A stretch of DNA of 64,000 bases, from assembly GCF_018873765.1 (NCBI RefSeq), contig NC_057919.1, forward strand, positions 21,864,698 through 21,928,697, written 5' to 3'. Origin of the DNA: Telopea speciosissima (lineage: Eukaryota; Streptophyta; Magnoliopsida; Proteales; Proteaceae). Both the position numbers and the translations under genes were made by a program. The notes beneath the pieces were generated by a model, which saw only the letters and a program-made list of their open reading frames with translations, searched no databases and had not been told where the DNA came from. Positions 52,818 to 63,530 of the stretch are shown piece after piece; the stretch's first letter is position 1; every line of letters starts with the position of its first letter.

Positions 52818-55800
52818 TTACTGTGTGATTTGGTTTTCGCCGTCTGCAACATCTGATTTCGCCCATTTTTCTACCGCTAAGGTTGCTTTCTTTGCCTGTT
52901 GATGAGAAGAAAAAAGGACAAACCAGAAAAGAGAAAGAGACAAGGAGTTTAGTAATTTACTTACTTATAAACACCCAAATGCTTCAGCTAATCCATTTTC
53001 ATGTTTAAATGTGCAGCTATATATATACCCCATTTGGAAGGCACAACTTGGCCACCAATAGCCCAGGGCCTTAAGCCCAACCAGGCCCAGGGAAAAAATA
53101 ATTCTCTTTCTGATTGCTTCCAGCCAGCCGGGCCCAAATAGAGCCATAAAATATCTATTTACTATTAAATTTTTGGGAGAAAAACTCTATCAGAAAGTGT
53201 GGTGTAACGACCCAGCCCCTCGATTGGCATTATATCGTCCTCTTTGGTCCAATAAACCTCAAGGTTTTAACACGCGTCATATCAAATAGAGGAAGTTATT
53301 CTTTATCAAGAGCTCAGGATCTCCCTTCCTAGTCGATGTTGGACTAAGTTTGCATTTCCTCATCGATCTTTCAATCCCCCTGGTACTAGGCTGTGTCTTG
53401 TTGGGGACACCTCAATGATCTCCTAGGCGGGCCAGTACTAGGCTGTATTCTTTGGGCGTTACATGTGGCCTATGCCAACATTCCCATGAGTTTATCTCTC
53501 TCCTCCTCATATGAAAAGACACCTATGTCCCCTCGTTTTGAACAGGAGAGAGAGATAGACACATGGGAGTATTGGCGTAGGCCACACTCCGGATAGAAAA
53601 TTACTTTCCAATTTTTTATTTATGAGAATTTAGTCAAATTGAATCTTACCTCATTATCCCAGTCGCAACGAATGGTGATGATGGACAATACCAATGTTTG
53701 CACCCCGGTCCCACAAATCATCCCAATCCAGATACCCTGATTTTCACATCCTCTCCAACATTAGAAAAGAATAACAAAGACGATCATAACAATAGCAAAA
53801 AGGATTTTTCAGGTGGGCTTATTCTTTCACTTAAATATATCATTGATGTTTCACATGTCAAATTTGATGGTCGATCTTAATACCAATACTAAAGTCTTTT
53901 TTTTTTTTTCCCTCTCTCTCTCTCTCTAATATAAAAGATAACTAAGATGCAAAGTTAGAAATATATATACCTCGACTCCAAGATTAAAGAACCATCCCAA
54001 TAAAACACCGAAAGGGACCCCAATGATGTAGTAGCAACCCAAATTTATGTAGGCCACAAAACCTTGCCATCCCGATCCAATAGCCACTCCTATATTGATA
54101 GATGAAGTTGAGAAACCATAAATGAAAAAGAGATGAAATGATATGAGAGAGTAGCAGTAAGTAGTAGTGAGCACTGACCAGAGAGAACTGGTTGAACGCT
54201 GTTGAGGAGAATGGTGAAGACCAAGAGGACAGAGAGCTTGTCGACAGCAGTAATAACTTGGTAGCTGGAAGTGAAGATAATTGCAAAGTTGCTGTGGAAT
54301 ATCATAATTAGAACACCAAATATGAGACCTATTATTGTAGATGTCACCACTGATACTTTTGTTGCAAACTTTGCTCCTTTCCCATTCCCTGCTCCTAGCT
54401 CGTTTGCAACCCTTACTCTTCAACACAACACAAACATAAACACCATATTATTAGTTTATTCGTTTACAGGAACATTCATGATATAAGGGTAACAGTAAAA
54501 TTACATCTCATACATTATGCCCCAAAATAACATAATTTTATGGAAGCTATTTTCTGTCCGAGAATGTGGCCTACGTCAACTCTCCCATGTGTCTATATCT
54601 CTCATCCTCAAAATAAGGGGACAGATGTGTCTTTTCATATGAGGAGGAGAGAAATAGACACATAGGAGTGTTAGCGTAGTTCTTTTTCCCTTTAAATTTA
54701 TGAGAAATAGGTTCCCCGTGACACTAGGGTACTATAGTCCTTTCATAAGATTTTATGTTTATTGTGTTCTTTCTATATTCTTACAATGTGAATTACACCT
54801 TTTACCAACCAAGAAAACACCCACCATTGGTGGACTGTGTGAGATTCCCCCACACTGGGATAGTGGTGAACAGGCCCAATAATTATGTTAACTATAACAT
54901 TTCTTTTGGGTGCAAGGGACCCACATAGGGACTGGAAAGGGATTCACGAAGACCACACAATACTCGAAAAGCAAGAAACTCATACTTAATTAATCCATAT
55001 GCCAAGTAACGGTGCAAGAGAGATTGATCCACTAACCAACACTAGGCAAGCTCTTCCTAGAATATGTTTGGTTATCGATAATGAAAACATCATAGTATAG
55101 TCATTAGTTAGTGGGGGAAATTTATCCTCCAGTTCCCTAAAGCTTGGCAGTGCTAGGTGGAGATGCCGACACGTGATAGTTTAGACATTTAACGGTCCGA
55201 GCTCATTGACAATATTGAGGTCGGATCGTTGATTGTCTGAGCTGCCATGTGTCGACTTCCCCACCTAATACTGCAGCACTACCGCACTACTGAGCTTTAA
55301 GAATTGGAGAGGATAATAATCCAGTTAGTGAGTGGGTGTAATAGGATATTATTAGTTTACTGCAATACAAAACTAGTTTCAAAACAACTACCTAGCTAGT
55401 AGGTTTCACTATCATCATTTATTTATCAAAAGCAACAAACTTGCTTTGTAGAGGAATATTTTTATTTTTCCATCAATCAATAAGAAGGTTGGGACGGGAG
55501 TGGGAAAGGGAACTTTATCCTCTCTAGTTCCTTGCCCGGCCCAATTCCCCAGTTCCCCAGTTCCCCAGTTCCTCTAACAAGGGGGGTTGGAATGACACAC
55601 CCTACTCCTGCCCGGGTGAGGTCCCCCATCCCCTATTAGAGAAATTGGGTAACTGGGCCGAGCAGGGAACTGAAGGAGATAATTTTCCATGGGAAAAGGA
55701 GGTGAAATTTCCATGTGGGGCAAGAGAGGCAGACACTACATTGAGGAGCACTAGCGTCCTTAACCCTTACTTTAAAAAATTACATGTTTTGTTATTGAAA

Positions 55801-57474
55801 TCACTTTTTTTTCTGTGTCGGCCATTAAATGGTCGACACATCTGGAAAGATCGAATTGGCATTCGAAATTCGATCTTTCCAAAAGAAAATGGAGAAAGAA
55901 AGGAAGAGCTTTCCTCTTGGTATTCTTGGTGGGATCCGACTCCTCTTGATACATTCCACCTTGCTTGTGTGTGGGGGCACACACAGCAGTAGGGACAGGC
56001 GAAAGTAGAGGAATCGAATTGATTCTTGGTGTCCCCTTAACACTCTCTCTAGAACTATTAATGTGACTAAAAAGAAAAAAGAACAGGAAAGAAAATGTAA
56101 AGAAATAGTACCCAGTTGCCGCAAAGAACGCCAATGGAATCATCATTTCCCATCCATTAATGGTCATGCTGCCAAAATAATAACAGCCCCAGAAGATTAA
56201 ACAAGAATATCAAAAGAGACTTTTTAGTTGGCAAAAAATATATTTTGAAACACTCAAAACCAATCTAATCCACTCAACCTCAACAACCCTCAACAATACC
56301 CTTCATTCATATTTCATGTTCAGGAGAAATGAAAACAGAATCACTAAAGATGAAATAAATGTATCATACCAGATGGACAGAGCATCAACTGCAAGCTTTG
56401 CGTTCTTCAGATTCCCTGTCATCAATATAATTATTCTGTAATACCAGTTCTCCAAGCTGCCAAACAAACAAAACAACAAGAGTTTTAAGAACCCAAGAAT
56501 GTCTTTTCTTGGAAAATTGAGATGGAAAGGAGCAGGAATAATGGCATACCAGAGCATGACACCTGCAGCTGCAGAGAGCTTGAGGAAATCCCAAAGGCCA
56601 GAGAAAGCTTGAACAGAGAAACCAGTCCAAGAGAGAGGACACCCACCACAAATGGTGTAAGCCAACAATCCAAAAACCAGAATCCACCATGAGAAGTTAA
56701 GGGTAATAGCAGTTCCCACCAAGCCAAGCTTGAAGCCATACACAAAAAGCCAACTCACAAATACATGAACAATGAAAGCCACCAGGGAAACCCAGGCAAT
56801 CACTGCAGTCTTAAGCTGGCATTGCAAGAACCTCTGCAAAGGAAACTGGAATGCAAAGCTAAAATGGAGAGGGATAAGCCAGAGGGCCACCATACCCGAC
56901 TGCTCCGCCACATCCTCCGGTTGCCCCATCAATTTCAGAATAGGAGTGGCAAATATGTACATGGGCAGAAGCAAAACAGAGCAGAGAAACAGAACAATCC
57001 ATGATCTCTGCATATAGATTCCCAACATATGGAATTTCTTGGCTCCAAATGCCTGACCACATAGTGTCTCCAATGCACTTGCCATTCCTAACTAATAAAT
57101 CAACAATACAAAACAAACAAAACCAAGAACAGAGATTATTATGAACATTCAATTAAAACATTAAAAAGTGTAGCAGAGCAGAGAAGATTAGGTACCAAAA
57201 GACCGAAATTGAAGCCAACAATGACATTATTGGCGATGGAGAGGGAAGCGAGCTCGAGATCACCAAGATGGCCAGCGAAGGCTTGGGTGATGACATTCAT
57301 AGAGAAGGAGGAGACACGGCTGAAGATGGCTGGACCAACGATGTGCCATAGCAGTTTTGATTCGATCCAAACCCTTTTCCCTAAATCCTCCTCTTCTTCG
57401 TTCTGTCTTATTGATGGTATTTTCTGCAACAAAGGAACAGATTCTTCCCCTGTTATGCCATTGTTGAATTGCAT
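52818..57474 (-). CDS. DETOXIFICATION (DTX) MATE efflux transporter, copy 2, 8 exons, 495 aa
   Basis: Exons (minus): 57474-57196, 57091-56550, 56456-56370, 56168-56112, 54417-54179, 54089-53971, 53736-53650, 52895-52818; total 1488 nt, GT-AG, open frame. Exons 1-7 have exactly the same lengths as in copy 1, and the sequence is nearly identical, including [18 protein letters not shown] and the [19 protein letters not shown] block. The last exon is 12 nt shorter: an extra CA just before the end brings an earlier TAA, so the tail is QITQ instead of QITAKIKG. The ATG matching copy 1 (57474) is chosen although the frame is open upstream. Likely functional. Introns 4 and 7 contain MITEs. Confidence 0.94.
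53174..53610. mobile_element. MITE family A copy 5 (MATE2 intron 7), split by an LTR-like insert
   Basis: Same element and place as MITE A copy 4 in MATE1 intron 7. It reads GAAAAACTCTATCAGAAAGTGTGG, is interrupted at 53203-53463, and resumes with CCTATGCCAACATTCCCATG to ACTCCGGATAGAAAATTACTTTCC (in pieces). Confidence 0.75.
53203..53463. mobile_element. small LTR-like element, 261 bp, 5-bp target duplication
   Basis: TGTGG precedes (53198-53202) and follows (53464-53468). The insert starts TGTAACGACCC and ends GGGCGTTACA, so it has TG...CA ends inside a longer inverted repeat. MITE A copy 4 in block P lacks it. It may be a solo LTR of a small retroelement (SMART/TRIM type). Confidence 0.75.
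54542..54690. mobile_element. MITE family A copy 6 (MATE2 intron 4)
   Basis: Contains AATGTGGCCTACGTCAACTC and CTCCCATGTGTCTATATCTC, mirrored by GAGAAATAGACACATAGGAG. Absent from MATE1 intron 4 (about 40020), so inserted after the duplication. Confidence 0.75.
55115..55322. mobile_element. MULE-type MITE family C, copy 1 (MATE2 intron 4)
   Basis: 208 bp. Flanked by AGTTAGTGG (55106-55114) and AGTTAGTGA (55323-55331), a 9-bp duplication with one mismatch. Nearly the whole element is one inverted repeat: CCCTAAAGCTTGGCAGTGCTAGGTGGAG on the left (in part) is mirrored on the right by the CACCTA...GAGCTTTAAGAATTGGAGAGG side. Copy 2 lies at 59818-60026. Confidence 0.83.
55509..55688. mobile_element. 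MULE-type MITE, 180 bp (MATE2 intron 4)
   Basis: Starts GGAACTTTATCCTCTCTAG and ends GGAGATAATTTTCC. Inner arms pair: GGCCCAATTCCCC with GGGTAACTGGGCC-type sequence. The flanks GTGGGAAAG and ATGGGAAAA match at 7 of 9 positions. It contains a triplicated CCCCAGTT unit. Confidence 0.65.
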
Positions 57475-58280
57475 GGTTATTCCCTTCTTTTTCCTTATTC
57501 TTCTTCCACTACAGATTGAGAGAGAAAGAGAGAGAGAGAGAGAGAAAGAAAAGGAGATGGAGATTAGACTGAGAGTCACCAAAGGAGAAGCAAAGATGAT
57601 TTATAGACTTTGTTAGTTTGTCACGTGATAATTAATTTATATAATGGAAAAGTGATGATACGTATTTAGGTGGCTCACTTCTTTCTTTTGGTGTCTCACT
57701 TGCAAAGTGGACCCTCCGGGTAGTGGGTAGGACCGTCATTTTGCCTCTGCCTGTGTGAGATTGCATGTCGACCAAAAGGGTAGGCGGCAACAGCGGATCT
57801 AAATCCTCCCTTATCTCTTTCTTTACAGAGGAATCTAAAGAAAGAGAAAAACAAAAGCAGTTTAATTGGGTGGTCAAGATAAGCGTGGACGCCAAAGTTG
57901 GGTCAATGAAACGTGGATGATGGATCTGTGTGGTAAGCAATGAGCAAATTTCTTCTTGTTAAGTCTTCATAGTTCATACCTCATACACTGTAGTGTACAC
58001 CGTACATGATTCCATCTAAGTTCCTTCTGGGTGCGTGGTAGAATCTCTCAAATCTTTTTGTCGGCTCGTTACTTATTGATTATTTGGAAATCTGGCAGCC
58101 TAATTAATCAAAATGAGTTTTTGCTTCTTTAGTCTTTAATTAATTAATTCATTAATCTTAGTTTTTATATAAAATCATGTTAAAAGCCAGCCCACAAGGG
58201 AGCATCCATGCATTTCCTGGAATGGTCTTTAGCTTTTGTCAGAACTTTCAATGGCATCTTCTCTACGAATATTAATTAAT

Positions 58281-59339
58281 ATATCTTTCTGTTTTTGGTA
58301 AAAGATACTTTAAGTTTGAGAGATTTTTTTCCTAAGTGAGTCATCTATTTCTATCATGAAAGGGCTTGCATGATCAGGAAATTTTAATATAGTTGGATAG
58401 CGAGGGAGTGGTTTGGATTGATTATATATTAATTTCATATTTAATATCAATCAAATAGCCCTTGTGGTGTTATACATCCATCCATTTTTTTTATGTACAC
58501 CCATCCATTTTTTTATATACACCCATTCTGTAATTCTTAATTTTTCAATATTCTATCAAATTTTTTTTTTCAATACTAGATTTTACTACTTAGCCAACTC
58601 CGATTGTAAGGATGTCAATCCGGACAATTATGGGTAATTAGAATAGTTCATAATCGGTTCTATTCTAAGGGTCCAATCCATGATCAGGGTGACTCTTCAA
58701 TTTTTGAAAGTCCATGTGGTAATCTTTCCTTAAGATTAATTTTGACTCTAAATGCTAATAATCATCATCAATCGGTAACACCTCTAAAGGCCCCACCACT
58801 ATGCATGGTCAAAAGTAACGTTTCACGGTAACTGCAACTACTTGCAGCAATGCATGTCTTCGGTATTAATCATCAAACGGTTACTCCTCGAATTCCTCCA
58901 ACTGACATCATATTCTTCTTCTCAATTCATACCACATCCCTTTCCAAGGAATATTTTCAGTTTCACCCATCAACGGCTCTTGAGGTCCATCAAGTCGTTG
59001 CACCATTTGTGCTCATCATTTACTGCAAATGCCAAGCAGTCGCATCTCTTCGGTTTCCAAAAATTCTATTGGTATTCAAGCGACATTATCAATTTGGGAA
59101 CAGTTGAGCAAAATTCAACCTTATCCAAAGTCGTTATGAGTATTATCAACAAGTAATGATGCAACAAATATGACAGTTCCAACTCCCCAAATCGCAATGG
59201 GAATTTGATCAAGGATCCATCAAACGTTTGAAGATAGTTGCGACCATCTTATTATTGAATTTGAGAACAAAGTACTGATCTCTACACTCTTCGATGGGCT
59301 CACCAACCCGCCAATTGTAGTGACTCTTATTATTTAGGA
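58281..59339. other. AT-rich intergenic DNA
   Basis: Overlapping frames at 58842-59156 have no recognisable motif. Nothing else is seen. Confidence 0.35.
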
Positions 59340-59552
59340 TATTCTTATTAGACATCCTATTTAGAATCATGTACTTTTGTGTTTACTCCAAGAGAGGAAA
59401 ACAATTTAGTTGACTCCTTTGCCTTGAGGGCTCAATCCCTAACGTGTAGGACTGTTTGACCTATTTCCACTCCATTGTTTCTAGATGTTTATAATTTGGA
59501 ATCAATGTGTACTATACGTTTTTATTAATAAATATTTGTTTACAAAAAAAGG
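59340..59552 (+). mobile_element. LINE 3' fragment with RNase H end
   Basis: One frame reads YLESCTFVFTPREENNLVD then SFALRAQSL (about 59364-59450), the PREEN..D C-terminal block of LINE RNase H, then a stop. About 100 bp later ATTAATAAATATTTGTTTAC is followed by A7, a LINE-like 3' end. Everything upstream is decayed. Confidence 0.6.
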
Positions 59553-59817
59553 GGGTCAATCTTAAATCGTTCCAGTTATTAATAGAGCAATTCGGTTCCT
59601 AAACGGTCTTGGACAATGATACAATGTCTAAAATTCCAAAATACCTCGCTAAGCATATAAATAAGCGAATATATATTCCTAAACATACAAATAAACAAGA
59701 ATTATGGTCCATAACTCAACAATTGTGACGAAAGTTGACAAGTCGTCCTGTCCACAAAATTGTAGCCCTGCATGTCTAACTTACCACATGAAAGATCCAA
59801 TTCATGGTGGAGAACCC

Positions 59818-60026
59818 GGAAAATTATCCTCTCCAATTCCCTAAAGCTCGGCAGTGAGGCAGTGCTAGGTGGAGATGCCGACACGTGGCAGCTCGGACAT
59901 CCAACAGTCTGAGCTCAACATAGTCAATGAGCTCGGACCGTTGGATGTCCAAGCTACCAAGTATCGGCATCTCCACCTAACACTCCCGCATTGCCGAGCT
60001 TTAGGAATTGAAGAGGATAATAATCC
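59818..60026. mobile_element. MULE-type MITE family C, copy 2
   Basis: 209 bp. Flanked by GGAGAACCC (59809-59817) and AGAGAACCC (60027-60035). The arms TATCCTCTCCAATTCCCTAA and TTAGGAATTGAAGAGGATA pair, as do TGGAGATGCCGACACG and GTATCGGCATCTCCA. Same family and size as 55115-55322. Confidence 0.87.
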
Positions 60027-60186
60027 AGAGAACCCCCTCGATACCAGTTGTCCCTATAAACATGGCTACCCTTTTCTTTCTTTTTCCTTGTTTGTCAACG
60101 AAACGATCATTAATTTATAAAAGTCCAAAAATATGTGGCTCAAGTCTCGTTTTTTGAGACTTGAGAGTGATTGGATTGATAAATAA

Positions 60187-60374
60187 GAAGCTAACTCCTC
60201 TCAGGTTCCTTGCCCAGTCAGGTTCATAGGTTCCTCTCATAGGGGGCCGGAAACGACAACCTCACCCCCTTCCTGAACACACTGCCCGGGTGGGGTGAAG
60301 TCGTCATTTCTGCCCTTCCTATGAGAGGAACCTACGAACCTGACCGAGCAGAGAACCTGAGAGGAGAAAAATTC
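60187..60374. mobile_element. MULE-type MITE family D, perfect 9-bp target duplication
   Basis: 188 bp, flanked by GATAAATAA on both sides (60178-60186 and 60375-60383). CTCCTCTCAGGTTCCTTGC and GTTCATAGGTTCCTCTCATAGG at the left pair with CCTATGAGAGGAACCTACGAAC and GAACCTGAGAGGAG at the right (shown in pieces). Confidence 0.9.
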
Positions 60375-60383
60375 GATAAATAA

Positions 60384-61900
60384 CTACGCTGAAGTGTCAA
60401 ACACTTGTTTCTTTTAAAGAAAAGAGATACTTTACAACAAAAACCAAACAAACCATAATAGGAATATCTTATCAAGAAAAGTACTCAAAAAAAAACTATC
60501 AGTTAAGAGTTGTATAAACATCACAAACTGTGTTTTCGAGAAAATAATAAACATCACAGGTTGCCAATATATTTCCATAGCGTGCAGTATTTTTCTAAAG
60601 AGGCATGCATGTCAAGGTTCTTGTCAAGTGTTTGTCTACAACTTCCAAAGAATTTTGGCACTGAATTCCATATGTAGACAATAAGGATGATAAGTGATGA
60701 TATATTCAAACAAAGGTGGATGATGATGATGCGGGTTATATGTAGATTAGATATATTTCTAGAGAAATAATTAGATTGCTCTTTGGTTTATTTGGTCTGA
60801 TTTGCCTATTAATTTGAACATTAAGAGGATATCTCTCAGCATAGCAGACATCTCTAGGTATAGCTGTTTTGCCTTCTCTTTCCTTCTCCAATGATTTACT
60901 CCAAATTTCCAGGGACTCCAATGATTATAATATAACGATGGCTAAGTTAAATATCAACCCTCATCTTCCATGAATCGTTATCCTCTCCTGTAACTGCACG
61001 ATGTAGTACTGCATCGAGCGGTGCAGCAGAGACCATGTGGCACAATGGGCCCCATATGGTGCACATGGCCTCTGCAGCCGTCGCATGATTCAGTACTGCA
61101 CCGTGTAGTAACTGCATACGATAAAAATTCTTTCCTCTATGCGGTAGAAATAGCCACCGGTGAGGAAAAACTTTCCTTGATAATTAGTGAGGAACCATTC
61201 CCTATTAGAGAGTGATTTATGCTTCAAATTAGGCTCACATCAATTGGGTTTGAAATATGAATAGTGATCATGCAAGCTGTCATGTGGATTCAATATACAA
61301 CTTGGTATTATAATTTTTAATACGAATGTAGAATTATTTACTAACAAAAGAATTATAATTAATGTCATTTTAAAAAACAATTGATTAAAATTTGAAAACA
61401 GTTCACTTATACATATAATTCTTGCTCAACACCTGCTAATTCTAAGTTCGTTCTCATGTAATTGAAAAGATGGATGGGGGATATAACACCCACATGAATC
61501 ACCAAGAGGTGATTGGGCACTAATTAACTTAACTTAATTGTGTACATCTTTGCAGCATAATTTTTATTTATATAGATGTAGATGCAATCATTGTTTAATA
61601 CATTGTCATTCATTTATTAGGTATCTTGTGGAATGGTTAGGTGTCTTAATTTCATGGCTAATCTTAAATATAGGACCCGTCACGTATTGAAATTTTCCTC
61701 TTGTATCATTTTATCAAAATGTTGACTCTTTGCACATTTTCCATAGCTTCATATCATATACACCAATGGCACAATATATGTTTGGCCACCAAGGAGTAAT
61801 CGCTATGTAAACAATATTCCCTTTTTATGTAATGATAGTAAATAATTTGTCACTCAGTACACAACTATAAAATGGAATCAACATTAATGAAAATCGACTG
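60384..61900. other. AT-rich intergenic DNA with one small MITE
   Basis: Only the inverted-repeat element at 60977-61131 is recognised. Confidence 0.35.
60977..61131. mobile_element. short MITE
   Basis: GTAACTGCACGATGTAGTACTG on the left pairs with CAGTACTGCACCGTGTAGTAAC on the right; inner GAGACCATGTGGCAC pairs with GTGCACATGGCCTC. Non-coding. Confidence 0.65.
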
Positions 61901-61904
61901 ATAA

Positions 61905-62095
61905 TCCAATGGGTGTTGGTTCAGTGGCGAATCATAAATTTGAACGTCCTAAGTTCGAATCTCAGTACTCTTATCTTGGACCAACCATCATCACTTAGTC
62001 TCAAACCAGTTGATCGCTGTGTCAGAGGTTCAATGTGACAATAGATCAATTCTGAGTCAAATCCGATCCCATTTTTTAAGATAATGTTCGTACAT
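61905..62095 (+). mobile_element. tRNA-derived SINE candidate
   Basis: A perfect-looking A box TGGTTCAGTGG (61917-61927) and a B box AGTTCGAATCTC (61952-61963) lie 25-35 bp apart in a tRNA-like arrangement, followed by a non-tRNA body. The ends and target duplication are unresolved. Confidence 0.55.
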
Positions 62096-62683
62096 ACATT
62101 TTTTTTTAAAAGAAAATCTTTAATAGGACAAATATATCCACACTTTAATTGCATTCCAAATTATAAATCCACGCGTTAATTGCATTCCAAAATGAAGTGT
62201 AGATGTCACAAACACACGTTATACAAGAGGTAAGGCACGAGCACACGTAATAGAAGGGAAGGCATGAGTTTTGCCAAGGAATGTTCTAGAATGTTCTTCA
62301 TTATTTGATTAGGCTATTTTGAGTTGCGTTTGATTACGTATGGAAAATATGTCGTACGTAGATTTATGATTCCGATTTAAATAAATCGTTTGGTTGAAAT
62401 TGGAGATGAATTGATGGAGATTGAGGTGATTCCACTTTTACATACAGTAAGTGAACCAACTGAATCACCTTAATAGGTAATCTCATAATGGTTTACATAA
62501 TTCCGATTCATATATATAAATCCAGATTCACTTTTGGATTTACAATTATCGGGGAGAGAGAAAAACGAACTCAATTGAAAGGGAAGGAGAACTCTTGCTA
62601 TCGATGAAGCTCAATACCGAGAAGCCATTACTACTTGCAAGTTCAGTCGCTGCAATCCGTCTTCCAAGGTGGTAAAATTTCTT

Positions 62684-62706
62684 CTTCTCTCTCTCTCTCT
62701 CTCTAT
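62684..62706. repeat. (CT)n microsatellite
   Basis: About ten CT units. Confidence 0.8.
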
Positions 62707-63267
62707 TTTCATCGATCTCACTCTTCTCTCTTTCATCCTTGCTTTCTCTTTCTCTCGCTCTCTTTCTGTGTGTATTGCATATTTTCTCTTTTGATACACA
62801 TAAATTTTTTATTTAAGGGTTTTATTTATTTATTTTAGGATTAAATTGATTTTCAGGCTAGATTCGTGTTCAGGTGAGGTTCGATCTTCTTATCTTCTTT
62901 CTATGTCGCAATTTGATATTGGTAACAAATTATGAATCAAATTTTATTGTCATTTGATTTACGGCTTTTGGTTTCAGGTTAAAATCTCAATTCAGTTAGG
63001 GTCCTCATTCAAGTGATGTTCTGGATACATTACCAATTAAGGATCTAATCAAAATTATTTTTTTTAATTGTAAACATTTGTTTGTATTGTTTATTTTGAA
63101 TTGAAATGAAAAAACTTATTTTGTATGTTTAAAGTTTTGTAATTAAATTATAAATACATTATATACACGGAAGAGGGAAAAAAAACCAATATAATGGAGA
63201 CAAAAACAAGTTTAATGGTAATGAACAAATTTTAAATAGTAGTGAAATCAACTCATAGATATATGGA

Positions 63268-63400
63268 CCAAACAGTTATTCAGAGTGATTCTAGATGAAT
63301 CCAATTGATAGATTCAATGTTACCAAACAATTATTCAGAGTGATTCTGGATGAATCCAACTGACAGAATCAAGATAACCAAATAGTTTTTCAAGAAGATT
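63268..63400. repeat. 55-bp tandem repeat, two full and one partial unit
   Basis: Units start CCAAAYARTTATTCAGAG at 63268 and 63323, and in shorter form (CCAAATAGTTTTTCAAG) at 63378. Each includes GTGATTCTRGATGAATCCAA. Confidence 0.85.
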
Positions 63401-63530
63401 CAGTTCACATAATTAGGGTAACCAATTAGTTAATTTATTAGGAATACGATTCAATAGGAAGTCACTCTATGAAATCATGTTTATAGATGATACATGCATC
63501 TACAGATTTATGCAACCAAACACAACCTTG

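Larger units (their letters stand above)
50700..58280. repeat. tandem segmental duplication, block Q (with MATE copy 2)
   Basis: Collinear with block P (30350-46520) and in the same orientation. It keeps unoccupied target sites for the MULE-like element, the organellar insertion, both small LINEs, the hAT nest, and the LTR-like insertion in block P. Its own private insertions are MITEs (54542, 55115, 55509) and a small LTR-like element (53203). Confidence 0.88.
62331..63526. mobile_element. TIR element of about 1.2 kb (Harbinger- or hAT-like), no transposase
   Basis: GTTGCGTTTGATTACGTA at the left pairs with the reverse complement of the right end, GTTGTGTTTGGTTGCATA. Flanking TTGA occurs on both sides (about 62327-62330 and about 63527-63530), suggesting a short target duplication. 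Inside are a short exon-like stretch at 62604-62668, a (CT)n run and a 55-bp tandem repeat. The superfamily is not settled. Confidence 0.5.

Noticed and set aside
57475..57582. In-frame upstream extension of MATE copy 2 (start at 57582)
   Set aside because: The extra residues are Ser/Leu translations of a CT-rich leader. MATE copy 1 starts at the ATG equivalent to 57474.
62611..62799. Arg/Glu-rich minus frame
   Set aside because: Reverse reading of the CT microsatellite and its surroundings.
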